44,346 nucleotides of DNA from Apostichopus parvimensis (taxonomy: Eukaryota; Echinodermata; Holothuroidea; Aspidochirotida; Stichopodidae). The stretch spans positions 67,995-112,340 of the forward strand of contig KN882339.1 of the NCBI GenBank assembly GCA_000934455.1. The letters are read 5' to 3'. Both the position numbers and the translations under genes were made by a program. Shown piece after piece: positions 31,835-43,009 of this stretch (its first letter is position 1; each line of letters starts with the position of its first letter). A model generated the notes under the pieces. It saw nothing but the letters and a program-made list of their open reading frames with translations. It was not told the origin of the DNA and ran no database searches.

Positions 31835-33914
31835 CCACTGGTTTGACATGATTGTGAATTATATCTACTCTTCCAGATAATCAATGAAAATAGAATTGGG
31901 TGGGGAATTTTGATTTTTCCCCTTCTTCTACCTATTTGTTAACACTTCTTAGTAATATGAGTTGAAGGTCCTGCTGCAGTTACGTAAGAACGAGGGGGAC
32001 ATTGCTATGTCCAACCTTTTTAACGAGTCGGCACAGTCATTTTGTGCAAGCGTTGCGATTTCATAGAACAAGAGAAAGTCGCTTCAAAACACAAACAAAA
32101 TTTTTACCCACTGCCGAGCATGAATCGGTTCAGTGACGTAATAGTGGGCTGATAATTGCCACAGAAATTGTCAAAACTTGCTGACCGGACCGCTTTTGTT
32201 TTCACAGAATTTCAAGAAATGTTTTGTATCATTGTTGTTTCAACTTTTCATATTTCTTTTGTCCCTGCATGAAACCTCGGTTCTTGTTTGTTAACTTTCT
32301 CAAGGTGAACGCCTTGATCTGAAAATAACCTAAGTCATTTTGTAATTCTTGTCGATGATGTAACCTTTTAAAGTTTTGATTTGTGACAGGGGAACTGTCA
32401 AGTGTAATCTCTAAAGGTCCAGTAGAAGTATGAACTAACAAGTACTGTATTCTATGGGGAGTGGGGAGGGTGGGTGGGAAGGCTGGGTAGTGAGTGGAGG
32501 TAGTGTGAAGACCTTAAGGGGTGCATGGAGTAGGGTTGGGAAAGGGATGGGATGCATAGAGCATGAAAATAGGGTGGGCAATCATACATTCCTATGGCTA
32601 GTTTTACATATCTTGTAACAAAATGATCTAGATTTTTAGATACATGTACAGTATGTATAATAAAATAAATAAATAATACAAAACAGGACAGAATGTCTCA
32701 TGGGACGCATGCATGGTTCTCCTATGGAATGTAATGTCCTGTTTCCGACCTGTTAAAAAATTAAATTTTTGAGTGATCCGTGTAAATGTTAAATTTTCAA
32801 AAAATCGCAATTTCTAGATTTCTAGTGATAGATAATTCAAAACTGAATATGAACTATTTGGAAGGAAAATGCCAGAGATTGGACGAGAGATTCTGCTAGA
32901 TGTGTTTGTGATACAGAGCTAGTGGGAGGGGAAGGAGGAGAGGGAGGGGGGGGGGTGAGGGTTGAGTATGAAAGTACATATAGTTTAGAAGCTGCACAAT
33001 TCCTAACACTATGTGTTACAAGGTTAAGAATAAGGTGATGATAACTTTATTATCTGCTATATTTACAGAAAAGAAGTATTTGTTCAACTTTTATTGGTAG
33101 TTCGTTTTTCTTTTACTACACGGGACATTTATGTTGAAACCATACTTTTTAAGAATGGTTTCAAAAGACCCTCGTGAAATATACGGCTGTGTACGTTAGT
33201 AAAGAATCGTACTCCTAAAAGGTTTTATTCGTCCACTCAACTTGAGACCGTTGAGGTTATTTAAATATATATAACTTAAGATCCACTCCAGTTCCCAACA
33301 GGAATTTCGACTCATTGTTGCGGTCAAAACATAAAACTCTGTAAGAGGTTGGTTTTTAGCTTTATAAATGTCGAGAGTACTGCGAGTCATGCTTCTAAGC
33401 CTTTTGTATAATGAATACTATAACAGGGTAAATATTGATATGATGATATATACCAAACTTGAAAAAAACGAGGACAGTACTTCCTGTATAAATAAGGGGC
33501 TGTGCCTTCCATTCACCTACCTCATATCCACTGCCAGGAACCACAAGCCCACTCAAAAAAGCTTTGACAAATGCTTTAAATACTTGTTGCACAGAATCCT
33601 CAGTCACATCTCTCTATATCAAGTTGACATGCGCTGTTTGCCTGCCTGCCCACACAGACTCTAGTCAGTACACAATGCATACATATAAGCTGTTGTTAAA
33701 AGTTTAAGAAAGATCTGGAGCAGGAACAGGGAAACCTTCATTGCAAAACATGTTGCTATATTGCACACATCCTCTGTACGGTGAAGCTGTGTAAATCAGA
33801 GATGAAGCAATGTGTGTTAACGGGCTTGCAATCCCACCGATCTAACTGCAGCAGTGAGGGAGTTGAATGCTTTCGCTTACGGCATATTGTGAAAAAGGCC
33901 AGATATAGAGATGT
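31835..33914. other. Non-coding stretch
   Basis: Holds a G-rich tract (32455-32487) able to form a G-quadruplex and a second G-rich tract at 32923-32957. No exon or structured element is supported. Confidence 0.45.
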
Positions 33915-33990
33915 GGGGCTTTCCCCCACGCGAGCGACGCCGTTGCTCGGCAAAACTATATAAGGCTGTGCACGAGGAAGAGTTAAGTCA
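33915..33990 (+). promoter_or_regulatory. Candidate TATA promoter with kappaB-like site
   Basis: TATATAAG at 33957-33964 is a good TATA box. GGGGCTTTCC at 33915-33924 matches the GGGRNWYYCC kappaB consensus fully and sits in a GTGGGG/CCCCAC hairpin. The 30 bases between are CpG-rich (CGCGAGCGACGCCG), unlike the surroundings. A TATA box here predicts transcription start near 33987, where an AGTCAGAAA-like initiator lies at about 33987-33995. The downstream ATG (about 34000) opens only a 22-codon frame. Single kappaB matches are expected several times by chance in 44 kb, so the combination, not the site alone, is the argument. Confidence 0.33.
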
Positions 33991-34604
33991 GAAAACAGAA
34001 TGAGAGAGAGAGACAAAGTTGTTGTATATATTTATGTTAGGACTGAGAGGGTGCATGCAACTATATAATATCGCATGCTTTCAGCATTGATCGTATACTA
34101 ATGGATGCTGTGGTGAGCCAGAGAGCCTTTAGTTGCTGGATATATTTTAAAACACACACGCATAGAAGGCAAGAAGTGATTTTAGTCAAGTCATGTTGGT
34201 AAAGTATTTTCATTTTTATTCATATTCAGGTTTTCACTTTAATTGAATGCATTTTAAAAAAAAAAACTGATATGCTTAGAACTAAATGACAATTCATTGT
34301 AAAAAAAAATTTGTTGCTATGCTAATTTTTTTTTTTTCTACCAGTAATTTTCTTGAATATGTCTTTATACTTTGTAATAAGCATTGGATTAATATGTTAG
34401 TGAGGCTTTATTTGTTTTCATTTCATATTTCAATTGTATCTTTTCAAAAATGCAGTAATGAGTTTAGTTTATATGCTTTTCTAAGTCTACCGTACATAGC
34501 GGTCGGTAGAAAGTTTCTAATTGTTGAACATCCTGTCAGAATACAGGGGAGAGTACATTAACATATAAGCGCAATAAATCCTGTCCACTGGTTCGTACTT
34601 TTCT

Positions 34605-35140
34605 TCATTCACTTTGACCCATGATATAATGGAACAGTCTTCCGCACAAATATGTCACATATTTATATTTTTCAATTAGAAGTCTAGAGTACCTAACCAT
34701 CTTATCAAAAGATAAGTATTCTCATTTGTTCTCTGAAAACTGTACTAATGATTTTTAGCTGTATATAGTAAATATGTGGTTAATATCGGTTGAACCTTTA
34801 AATTATTTTGACTAAGCATCCTTTATCAATTCTAGAAATTAAAGATTAGTTGCCTATGCAACTTTTTTCATTTTACTTTTGTAACCAGGATGTAAAGGAA
34901 TAGTCATCCACCCAAAGATTAACATTTTGTTAATTAGAAGCATATCACTATCTATCTTACTGAGGAAGGTATAACCCCTCAATTGTTCTCTCTAAATAAA
35001 CTCGACAGTGTCTTTATAATTTATAGCTTTACCATACCATAGTTTTTGGTAGAACCCCCTTTACTCCCACTTCTTTCATTTGGCTAAAAACATCCTTTAT
35101 TGATGTATGGAGTTAAAATTAGCGGTAAATTTATAACAAT
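34605..35140 (+). repeat. Diverged tandem duplication, about 260-bp period
   Basis: Several anchors recur in the same order with similar offsets: TTCATTCACTTTG (34604) and TTCATTTTACTTTTG (34867); CAATTAGAAG (34673) and TAATTAGAAG (34931); TGTTCTCTGA (34727) and TGTTCTCTCT (34984); CATCCTTTAT near 34818 and 35090. Identity between anchors is low, so this is an old duplication. Confidence 0.5.
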
Positions 35141-35216
35141 TAATATCTATATCATTTTGGTTCATTTACTTATCAGAATCAAGATATAATAATTGAATCA
35201 AATATGCTAGCCAGAT

Positions 35217-35276
35217 CAATAAGTAGCAATCCATTAAAAAAAAAAAAAAAATAAAACAATAAGTAGCAATCCATTA
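35217..35276 (+). mobile_element. Poly(A) insert between perfect 20-bp direct repeats
   Basis: CAATAAGTAGCAATCCATTA occurs at 35217-35236 and again, without a mismatch, at 35257-35276. Between them is only a 20-base A15TAAAA tract. This is what target-primed reverse transcription leaves when only the poly(A) tail of an RNA is copied: a target-site duplication around a tail with no body. A replication-slippage duplication of a 40-bp unit next to poly(A) is the alternative. Confidence 0.7.
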
Positions 35277-36718
35277 TCAAACCATTGTTTTTTCTTGCCA
35301 CATTTAGAGCAAGTCTTTTTTTTTCTGTAGAAAGAAAAAATCTTAAAAATTATGTTGTTTTCGTGTCACTTGTTGCTCATCTACATAGGTCAAAATTTTA
35401 TATTTAAATAACTCATATAGACTATTTAAAAATTTGAAAGAATAATTAGCTGATCATGCTTTAGTAAAGTTCTCTAGAAAAACTAGAAAAGTCTGAGACC
35501 AATTCTTAAAAAAAAAAAAATTTAAAAAAAAATATTTTGCAGGTACAGTATTCATAAAAAACAACACACATTTAATATTTTACAACAAATTTAAATAAAG
35601 TAATGAAAATTTGAAAAATTATAATGCCTCTGTGTAACATTCCCTCCCCCATCACTCATACTCTTTAGGCTGTAGCATACCTTAATGAAATATATAGGTC
35701 AACCTGATTGAACTTTGCATGCGACTGTTGCTTGAATTGCAAGAGACCGATATTACAGTAAGAAGATGCAGCTATTGCCCCCGCAGTAGGTTTGCGTGGC
35801 ATGTTAAATAGTGGTTTTGTTATTTTTTTCCCTCTTCGTTCTACAATTTTGATCAGTTTAATAAGATTTACATATATATATGCTTCTCTGAATTTTATTT
35901 AAGAAAGATTTTCTCGAAAAAAAAAAACATTATGAAATAGTGAAATAGTAGTAACATTTCTTCGTTAAGTCATTCTACAAACGGTGAAATTTTTTGAAAT
36001 TGCTGATGGCATCCAAATTTCTCTTGCAATGTTGAATGAACAGATATAATTCAAAGTGTCTATTGGACTTCTGAACTATTGCTTTGATGAACTATGGAAG
36101 TTTCTTCTTTATTTTTTAATGGTGTTGTTGATAAGTATACAGTGTGGCCTTTATGTATTTGTACATGTATGTCTATAGCTACAATATATTCTTCAAAATC
36201 CAAGTATCACAAATTGGACAGTATCTGCATTTATCAATGACCATCTGTGACCTCTTTGACAAAATTGTAGGGTGTAGGGATGACATAAGATGGGGGTTGG
36301 GGAACTTGGGGCACACTTATATATTCAAAGACAAACAGTCTGTTAAAAAACCTGTCACAGGCAATAGAGAAATTGGTAAACACAAAATGTGGGGGATGAT
36401 TTATATAGTCTTTTATAATGTGTGTGTGGGTTCAATGCCTCCCACGTGAATACCAATAAGTTTAGTGTAGCTTTGGCATGGTTGCGATAATAATGCCAGC
36501 ATTAAAATTCTTTAAATCCTATTGGGGGATCTCAGCCTGTTGGTGCTTGTAGGTAGGATATTAACTTCTGCTAAACATCAAAAATTCTGGAATTTTTGTA
36601 ACAAGTGCCAAACATGTGACATTTTGAAGTTGTAGTTCATGTCAGAGAGAAGAAACTGATCAGGGTTCATGGCAACCTTGGCATGTCTAGATGTGTTTAA
36701 CAAGTGACAAAAGATAAC
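35277..36718. other. Non-coding AT-rich stretch
   Basis: Very AT-rich with A runs at 35508-35531 and 35919-35929. A short Tyr-rich frame near 36144-36449 has no domain. No gene is supported. Confidence 0.45.
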
Positions 36719-37895
36719 AGGTAAGATCCAGATAGGATTGCTGTGAGGAAAGGTTAGTGCATATAGAAATTAACCACTTGCATCCATGGAGAAACAAGTA
36801 CCTCCCATCCATAGTCATCTCCTGCCAGGGATCAGCCAAGTGGATTTATCGGGAGAGGGAGGGGGGAGGGGGGGGGGGAGATTTAGTAGAGAGCTTTGTG
36901 AAAACGAACTAAATGCAACTTAGGTAGGATCCAGATAAGACTGTTGTATGCGCATTCTCAGAACTATGGTCCTTAGGAGTTACACTGGTGTTAAGATGGA
37001 AACTGCACTTTATCAAGATATTTGTTAAGGTAATTACGAGATCATGAAAGGAAAGCAGAAATCTGAACCAAGGGCTAATTGTATAATGTTACAAGCAAGT
37101 AGTATGTATGGTAATACACACTTTGTACCAAATTTGTCATAATTTGTGATACTGCTTGCCCCCCATTTACGAAACTCATAGAACATGAGTCCCAGTCACT
37201 GGAAGATATAAATATAATAAGGTGGTTTATGTAAATCAAACAAGGTTGCCATATTATCTCCATTGAATGCCTTTGCAGAACAGCTTACATTAATATATTA
37301 TACAGTTGTTAAACTTCTGTGAGCAAGTCTACAGAACCAGCATATACCAGTATTTTTGTTGAATATAGGGAAAAATTGTAAACATGATGAGATAAAGGCA
37401 AGTATCAAGAATACCAAAAAAGTGAGAAATTTTTGTGGGCTACTGTTTTAGCTAGAGTGGATGATGTTATTTCAACCATATTTTGTCTCATCTGAGTAAA
37501 ATATTAATCTCTTTTTTTTAAAGTTTCTGTAATGTTAACAGCTTTGTGTATTTTTATGTAATATCTGTCATATTTTGTGATATAGGATTTAGTCTTAAAG
37601 CCTTTCAAAGATGGGACGGAGGTGCAGTCCACACGTGTATGTATGTATGTATGTATGCCTCATCTCCCGAGTCTTTCGAGACGATTCTATCTTTAATACA
37701 GCTAACATTTTCATCTGTCTGGCTAGAGTTTGACTCAGCATCACTCATCGTTTACTCAGAGAGAACTGATGGAAATTCCACTTGTACAGAGTAACAAATA
37801 TCTCCCATCTGTAATCATCTTCTGTGGAGAGGGATCGGCCGATTGGACTTATCGGGGGGAAACGAGATATAGTACAGAGCTCGTGGAAAAGAACA
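36719..37895 (+). repeat. Dispersed repeat segments
   Basis: AGGTAAGATCCAGATAGGAT at about 36719 recurs as AGGTAGGATCCAGATAAGAC at about 36922. Separately, the block at about 36805-36900 (CTCCCATCCATAGTCATCTC, GGGATCAGCCAAGTGGA, TTATCGGG, AGTAGAGAGCT) recurs at about 37802-37893 (CTCCCATCTGTAATCATCTT, GGGATCGGCCGATTGGA, TTATCGGG, AGTACAGAGCT). The two kinds of block may belong to one unidentified element. A (GTAT)5 microsatellite lies at 37637-37657. Confidence 0.6.
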
Positions 37896-38481
37896 AGAAT
37901 TCATAGGAGAGAAATTAAGTAAGAAAAAACAAAAAAAGAAGAGAAACCAGGCTTTTTCATATTCTTTCAGGAAAGTTGCTGAAAATTTGGAAGAAGGGGA
38001 GTTTCTAGCAAAATATATCAGTGAGGATGGATAATAACATGATTGAATTTATCATGTTTGTAGTTTGATCAACTAAAACGTAGAAGAAGAAGAAGAAGAA
38101 GTATATACCTTGGTTTGTCAAGCAAAGTCAGGAAAGGAAAAATTTAGCACAATTCATTGCCCACTTTCTTTCTTACAGTTTTTTCTTTTCCTTTCTATTT
38201 TTGAGAATAAACCCAGGCTGACTCATGGAATGATAATGCAATGTTAAGTTTGTGGGAGTTGGTTTCATGATGGCTCTGAATAAGAACATTCCATGCAGAG
38301 TACTATGACAGCTGGATTTTCAATTAACATTTTAAGTGACTTGCAGGCCACAAAAACCCCCAAATTATTTCATTGAATGATGTAATCTGATGGGTCCGGT
38401 GACACATGTTAGTTTTCGATATACAGTACATACTACAACTACTTCTTAACCAATATTTGGGAGGATTGAGTCATTGCTTAC
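37896..38481. other. Non-coding stretch
   Basis: A-rich sequence with an (AAG)n microsatellite at 38082-38101. No exon is supported before 38482. Confidence 0.45.
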
Positions 38482-38798
38482 TTTATCTTATACAACCATG
38501 AGTTAGTTATCTTCTGCTGGCCGACATTTACTGCAGTGTTGTTTTCCTGGTCTGTGAGAAAATTGGGAAGTCTGTTGCAGCAGCAGTGTCTTGAATCATT
38601 GCATGAAATTTTCTCGTTGGAAATTCCAGAAAAATTGACAGTAATCTTGACTTGCTCGAGGATGGACTGATGGAGAGAATTCAAACGTTGAGCAAAATAT
38701 TCTTCAGCTGTTGTTTGTAGATTTCTGGACGAATTTTGGTTATCGGTGACGTTTCGTGATTGTGGACGGGGACGGTCATCTCTAGCCTTCCGATATAT
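38482..38798 (-). CDS. Candidate internal coding exon, unrecognised product
   Basis: On the minus strand, the acceptor (TTGCTTCCATTTTACAAAG) ends at 38799, the frame is open in phase 0 from ATA at 38798, and a good donor (ATAAA|GTAAGC) follows 38482. The 317-nt exon would leave two bases for the next codon, and read-through would hit a TAA at once. The peptide starts IYRKARDDRPRPQSRN, contains QTTAEEYFAQRLNSLHQSI (possibly helical), an HCCCN cysteine cluster and several N-X-S/T sites. Base composition is less AT-rich than its flanks. A 64-codon plus-strand frame also crosses part of it, so strand is not proven. No family is recognised. Confidence 0.38.
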
Positions 38799-39084
38799 CT
38801 TTGTAAAATGGAAGCAATAATAATAAGCCAAAAATTATTTTAAAAAAACTTTTTTGAAAGATGCAGACTTAAAGTTAAGGGTGCCAGATTGTTTGTGCCC
38901 TGGCAGAATGTTCTTCTTAATATCAGAATGAATGAAAACCGAACATTTTTATGTTCTCGCTTCGACATTTCAGTTTCAAACTGTTTGACTGAATCTCGAG
39001 AGCAGAGCTATGTTTTTTCCAGAGAAAGAACTGACTAGGGTTTTGACAACATCGCACCATACAGCATTTGATTTGTTTTTCCGA

Positions 39085-39165
39085 TTATCTAATACTGTCT
39101 GGTGATGATGTTGACTCTGCTCTTAGTTTCATCGATACCTCCTCGTCGTCGACGTCCTCGTGATG
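39085..39165 (-). CDS. Candidate terminal exon, acidic peptide
   Basis: On the minus strand, a good acceptor (TCTGATTTTATTCTAAG) ends at 39166. The frame then gives 26 codons and a TAA at 39087-39085. The peptide begins HHEDVDDEEVSMKLRAES and is acidic. The CpG-rich codons (GAC GTC GAC GAC GAG GAG) contrast with the AT-rich flanks. A possible donor after the ninth codon (GAG|GTATCG) would make a 27-nt phase 0 micro-exon that could join in phase to the candidate at 38798. This is speculative. The exon is too short for recognition. Confidence 0.3.
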   Translation of the reverse strand, partial: HHEDVDDEEVSMKLRAESTSSPDSIR

Positions 39166-39199
39166 CTTAGAATAAAATCAGATATATAGATATATACTG

Positions 39200-40335
39200 T
39201 ATAGACACGTTACTTCAAAATGGCTGCAAGTGCCATTCCATCAAGTCTCTATATGGTATTATGATATCTTTGTGATTCAAAATGGTTACCTATACCTGTT
39301 GAGTGATCTCCATGTGGACCTTCTACAAACATGATATATCTTCGACCAATGTCCGACCCATCGACACGAATCATGTTGTTTAAAATGTCTGCCATTATAC
39401 CAGTTGAGTCTCAATGAGAGCCTAAACAGGTCTTTTCTACTGTTGAAGCATATTAGTATGACACCTTAATTATCGCCAAGATTCAAAATGGCTGCTGCTA
39501 CCATTGGAGTATTTGTGGGAACCTCTCTGCAATTTTTCATTTCTACCAAAGAACTATGGTAAATGTTGTTCAAAATGACTGCCACTATACCAGTTGAGTC
39601 TCTATGAGAGCCTAAGCAGGTCATTTCTACCATTGAAGCATGTTAGTATGACGTCTTAATGATCATCAAGATTCAAAATGGCTGCTGTTACCAGTAGAGT
39701 ATCTGTGGGAACCTCTCTGCAATTTGTCACTTCTACCAAAGAACTATGGTAAATGTTGTTCAAAATGACTGCCGCTATCAGTTGAGAGTCTATGAGAGCC
39801 TAAACAGGTCATTTTTACCGTTGAAGCATATTAGTATGACGCCTTAACTATCGCCGAGATTCAAAATGGCTGCTGCTACCAGTAGAGTATCTGTGGGAAC
39901 CTCTCCAACGTGTCATTTCTACCAAAGAAATACGGCATCGGCAGTTGTTGCTATGATTAAAAATGGCAGCCAATAACTTTACTAACATGTTATTTCTACC
40001 AATGAAGTACATGCAATGCCTTGTTGCTATTATTCAAAATGGCAGCCAATACCAGTTGCAGTCTCTATGGGAATCTTTAACTAACTGACATTTCTACCTT
40101 TAAGCGTACAGTATAACTTGTCACTGTGTTTCAAAAAGGCAGCTAATAAATATACAATTTCTCTGGGAAATTTTCTTTTACTGATGAGTCCTATCATTGA
40201 AATACTTTATGCCATGTTGCTGTCATTCAAAATGACAGCCAATTTTTGTACAATCTCTATGGAAAACTTTTACTAAGTGTTATATATTCTAGGCCTACGG
40301 ATTATTATTCAAAATTAAAAATGGCAATTGATAAA
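39200..40335 (+). repeat. Diverged tandem array with about 190-bp higher-order units and YY1-like boxes
   Basis: A CAAAATGGCTGC-type box recurs at 39216, 39278 (weak), 39381 (weak), 39484, 39571, 39674, 39761, 39862, 39959, 40035, 40132, 40228 and about 40317. In the best-kept part, boxes alternate between ATGGCTGC and ATGACTGC with spacings of 87 and 103 bp, so the true unit is a dimer of about 190 bp (39484 to 39674, 39571 to 39761, 39674 to 39862). Each monomer also carries a TTTCTACC(A/G)(A/T)TGAAG-like box and an AGTNTCTATG(A/G)GA(A/G)-like box. CAAAATGGCTGC fits the YY1 consensus CAANATGGCNGC. The array decays toward 40335. No coding frame is present. Confidence 0.88.
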
Positions 40336-42680
40336 ACTAAGCCATCATTCTACATTTTTTATAAACCAAACAAAGATTTATGGTGAGCAAGTCAATGAGA
40401 AGTCCATTCTGTTCTCAATATTTTGTTGCCCAGTCACATTATATACTGGCATTAATCACATATAAAGGGCAAAATTGGAGGGGGGAAAATATTAAATTGT
40501 TCCTCTGTAATAATTATTATTTGATTTAAAACTTGCTTCTTATGCTAATTATCTGCATTGTTCATTAGTTACTTTAAGTTTGGAAATGAAAAATAAAAAT
40601 TGATCAATATCAACATAAAAACAATTTAAATATTTAAGGACAGTCATAATTCATATTAATGTTACTTACATTTTTTTGTTTTTTTGTATTGCAATTAATA
40701 CTATAATTTATCAGAATCCTCAGGATTTTATCATGTCAGTATGATTGTTCAATTGTGTGTAATTGTTTTCTCATAGCTTGCCTACATTTCCACAATTCTC
40801 TCTTACCAGAGAGATGCAAAAAAAGAACAAATAGAAACCTTAAAAACACTACCTTATTGTCAGACATATTCAACGTGATGCTGGTTGTCTCAATTTATAT
40901 CTAGTTGTTATTATTTTTTAATCCCCTTTTAACAGAATAGAAATGAAACTTGGTATCTTCCAACCTGTTGAATTCGAAAGGTTGAAAAACAAGGGAAGAA
41001 AAGAAAAAAGAAGAGAACATATGTTTAACCTGATGAACTCCAATACTCTTTATATTTTTTACCAATCAATTTCTGTATTCTCCTTTCGAAATTAATTTTC
41101 CTTCTTAATATTGTATTTTTGTTTGTTTCTTTGGGCCAATTGTGAAAGAAAGAACGCTGAAATAAATTCTGAAAATTCACATCGTCATTTTGTTCATGCT
41201 GATTTCATTCTGATCTCTCGTGTTAAGTTTTAAGATATAAATTTGCAGAGAAATTGAAAGAATTACTCAATTTTCCTTGTAAACACTTCTATATATGAGA
41301 ATGGCAAGTAAAAGATTGTATTGGTGGGAGGGGGAGGGGCTGTTTGGGAGAGCCCCCCACCCAAAAAAAGAAGAAGAAAGAAGTGAAAACCAGTAATGTA
41401 AAGGCATGAGATAATGTAGCAAAATTTACATTATTAAATGAAAACTGTTAGTTGATCCTTAGGAAAATGACAACAAAAATCAATAAAAAAAATTTGTAAA
41501 ATAGAAAAAAAACTGAAGAAAGAATATGTAAAGTACTTATCCCACCATGTGATGCAACTGATAGCATTGACTATCATAGTGTGGATACATACCACAAGGT
41601 TGATCCACCAAGTTTGCAAGTTGTTACAAACTTATGCTCATCATTATTTCATGGATATTTTAGCAGAGCTGTTTAATTCTTACAAAAGAAAGGAAAAAAA
41701 AAATGTCCATGTTGGGATCAACAATTTTTATTGACCCATGCTTCCTGCCCCTGTAACAATTGAAGCTTTATAAAACCACCTGTGCTCCATTTTATAACAC
41801 CTTGTGGTTTCCAACCCACAGACTTCCTAAATTAATCGGATTTCTTTTCTGGAGGAGTATTTTTTTTAAAAGTTGACACCCTTTTTGCAGTTAACTTCAA
41901 GCCTTGTAAGAACTTAAAAATATGAGTCATTTCCCCCAAAAAATTATGAAATCTAACCATTATGCAATATATGCATATATATTCCTTGAAGATATCGGAG
42001 AGATATTAAATTCTTAGCATGTTAAAAATGAACGCCAACTGTTCTTAATATGGAAGAGGGACGTGGCAAAATTTAGCTCAGGGGTCAGTGAATGAATGAT
42101 TGAGGGGTTGTAAATTTTTATATATCTTATTTTGAAGGAAATTTGAGACTGTTCTCCCCTTTTAAAAAAAAACCTGTTTTAAAGAGAAAATATCTCTTAA
42201 TTTGTAATAGAACCACACATTGATGAACCATTTTGTACCCCATTTTATAAGGGGTCAAGTACAGCAATTGTAACAAAATAAAATATAGTGAATGCTTTCA
42301 AAAATTGAGTTTCTTTTCAGTTGAACATAAAAAAAAAAGAGGGAGGTATTTTGGAACTGTTTCTTTTATAGTAAATTTCTATTATTAAATCAATTAAAGG
42401 GTGTAAAGAAACAAAAGAAGTCACATGTGCTAATAAACTTGACCAACAATTCTTCAGAACCTTATAACCACAAATGATACATTTTCGACACATTTTGAAA
42501 CGGGTGAGTTTTCATAACTCTGAGACATTTATGAAATTCTCAAGCATTTATGATGAAATAAAATTTAAAGAAGGACACTATATTATTATACCATCCAGCT
42601 TTGTTTTGTGTTTTTCACTTTTGAAAACTATTTAAAATGGGTTAGTCTGTTTGTTTTCACAATTTTAGGATTAAATTTAG
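40336..42680. other. Non-coding AT-rich stretch
   Basis: Strongly AT-rich with A runs near 41345-41375, 41690-41702 and 42330-42338, and a G-rich patch at 41327-41339. No exon, RNA gene or structured repeat is supported. Confidence 0.5.
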
Positions 42681-42681
42681 C

Positions 42682-42812
42682 ATATTTGTTATAGGAGGTC
42701 AGTGGCTTATTCCTACTCTGGACCAACTTTGGTTCCTGAATGTGGGCCAGGTATTTGGAACACCGAGAAGGGTAACCACAACGACTCTGGTTTATACAGG
42801 CTGTTATTCTAA
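42682..42812. other. Less AT-rich block open on both strands
   Basis: This interval is less AT-rich than its flanks and open on both strands. The plus-strand frame includes QWLIPTLDQLWFLNVGQV. The minus-strand frame includes ACINQSRCGYPSRCSKYLA, preceded by a weak acceptor (GATTAGAATAACAG). It could be an exon on either strand, a conserved non-coding element, or chance. The splice signals are too weak to choose. Confidence 0.25.
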
Positions 42813-43009
42813 TCATCAGTAGGGTTGCAGAATTGTGGAGGTGTATAATCGTAAGTGTAACTACCTTTCTAGTTGGAACTTGAAGTTTGTAATTACCCAA
42901 TCTTCTATCTATGACTTACATAGATATATAGCTAATATGAATTGCCGTATTTACCCCGCTCTAGCATCTGGCAATACCGTTGTAGATATTTCCATCGTTG
43001 GTCTTTAAA

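Noticed and set aside
33822..33960. Structured GC-rich patch considered as a snRNA gene (U1, U4, U5, U6, U11, U12 or 7SK)
   Set aside because: No diagnostic segment of any of these RNAs is present. Only the short hairpins and the TATA/kappaB layout remain.
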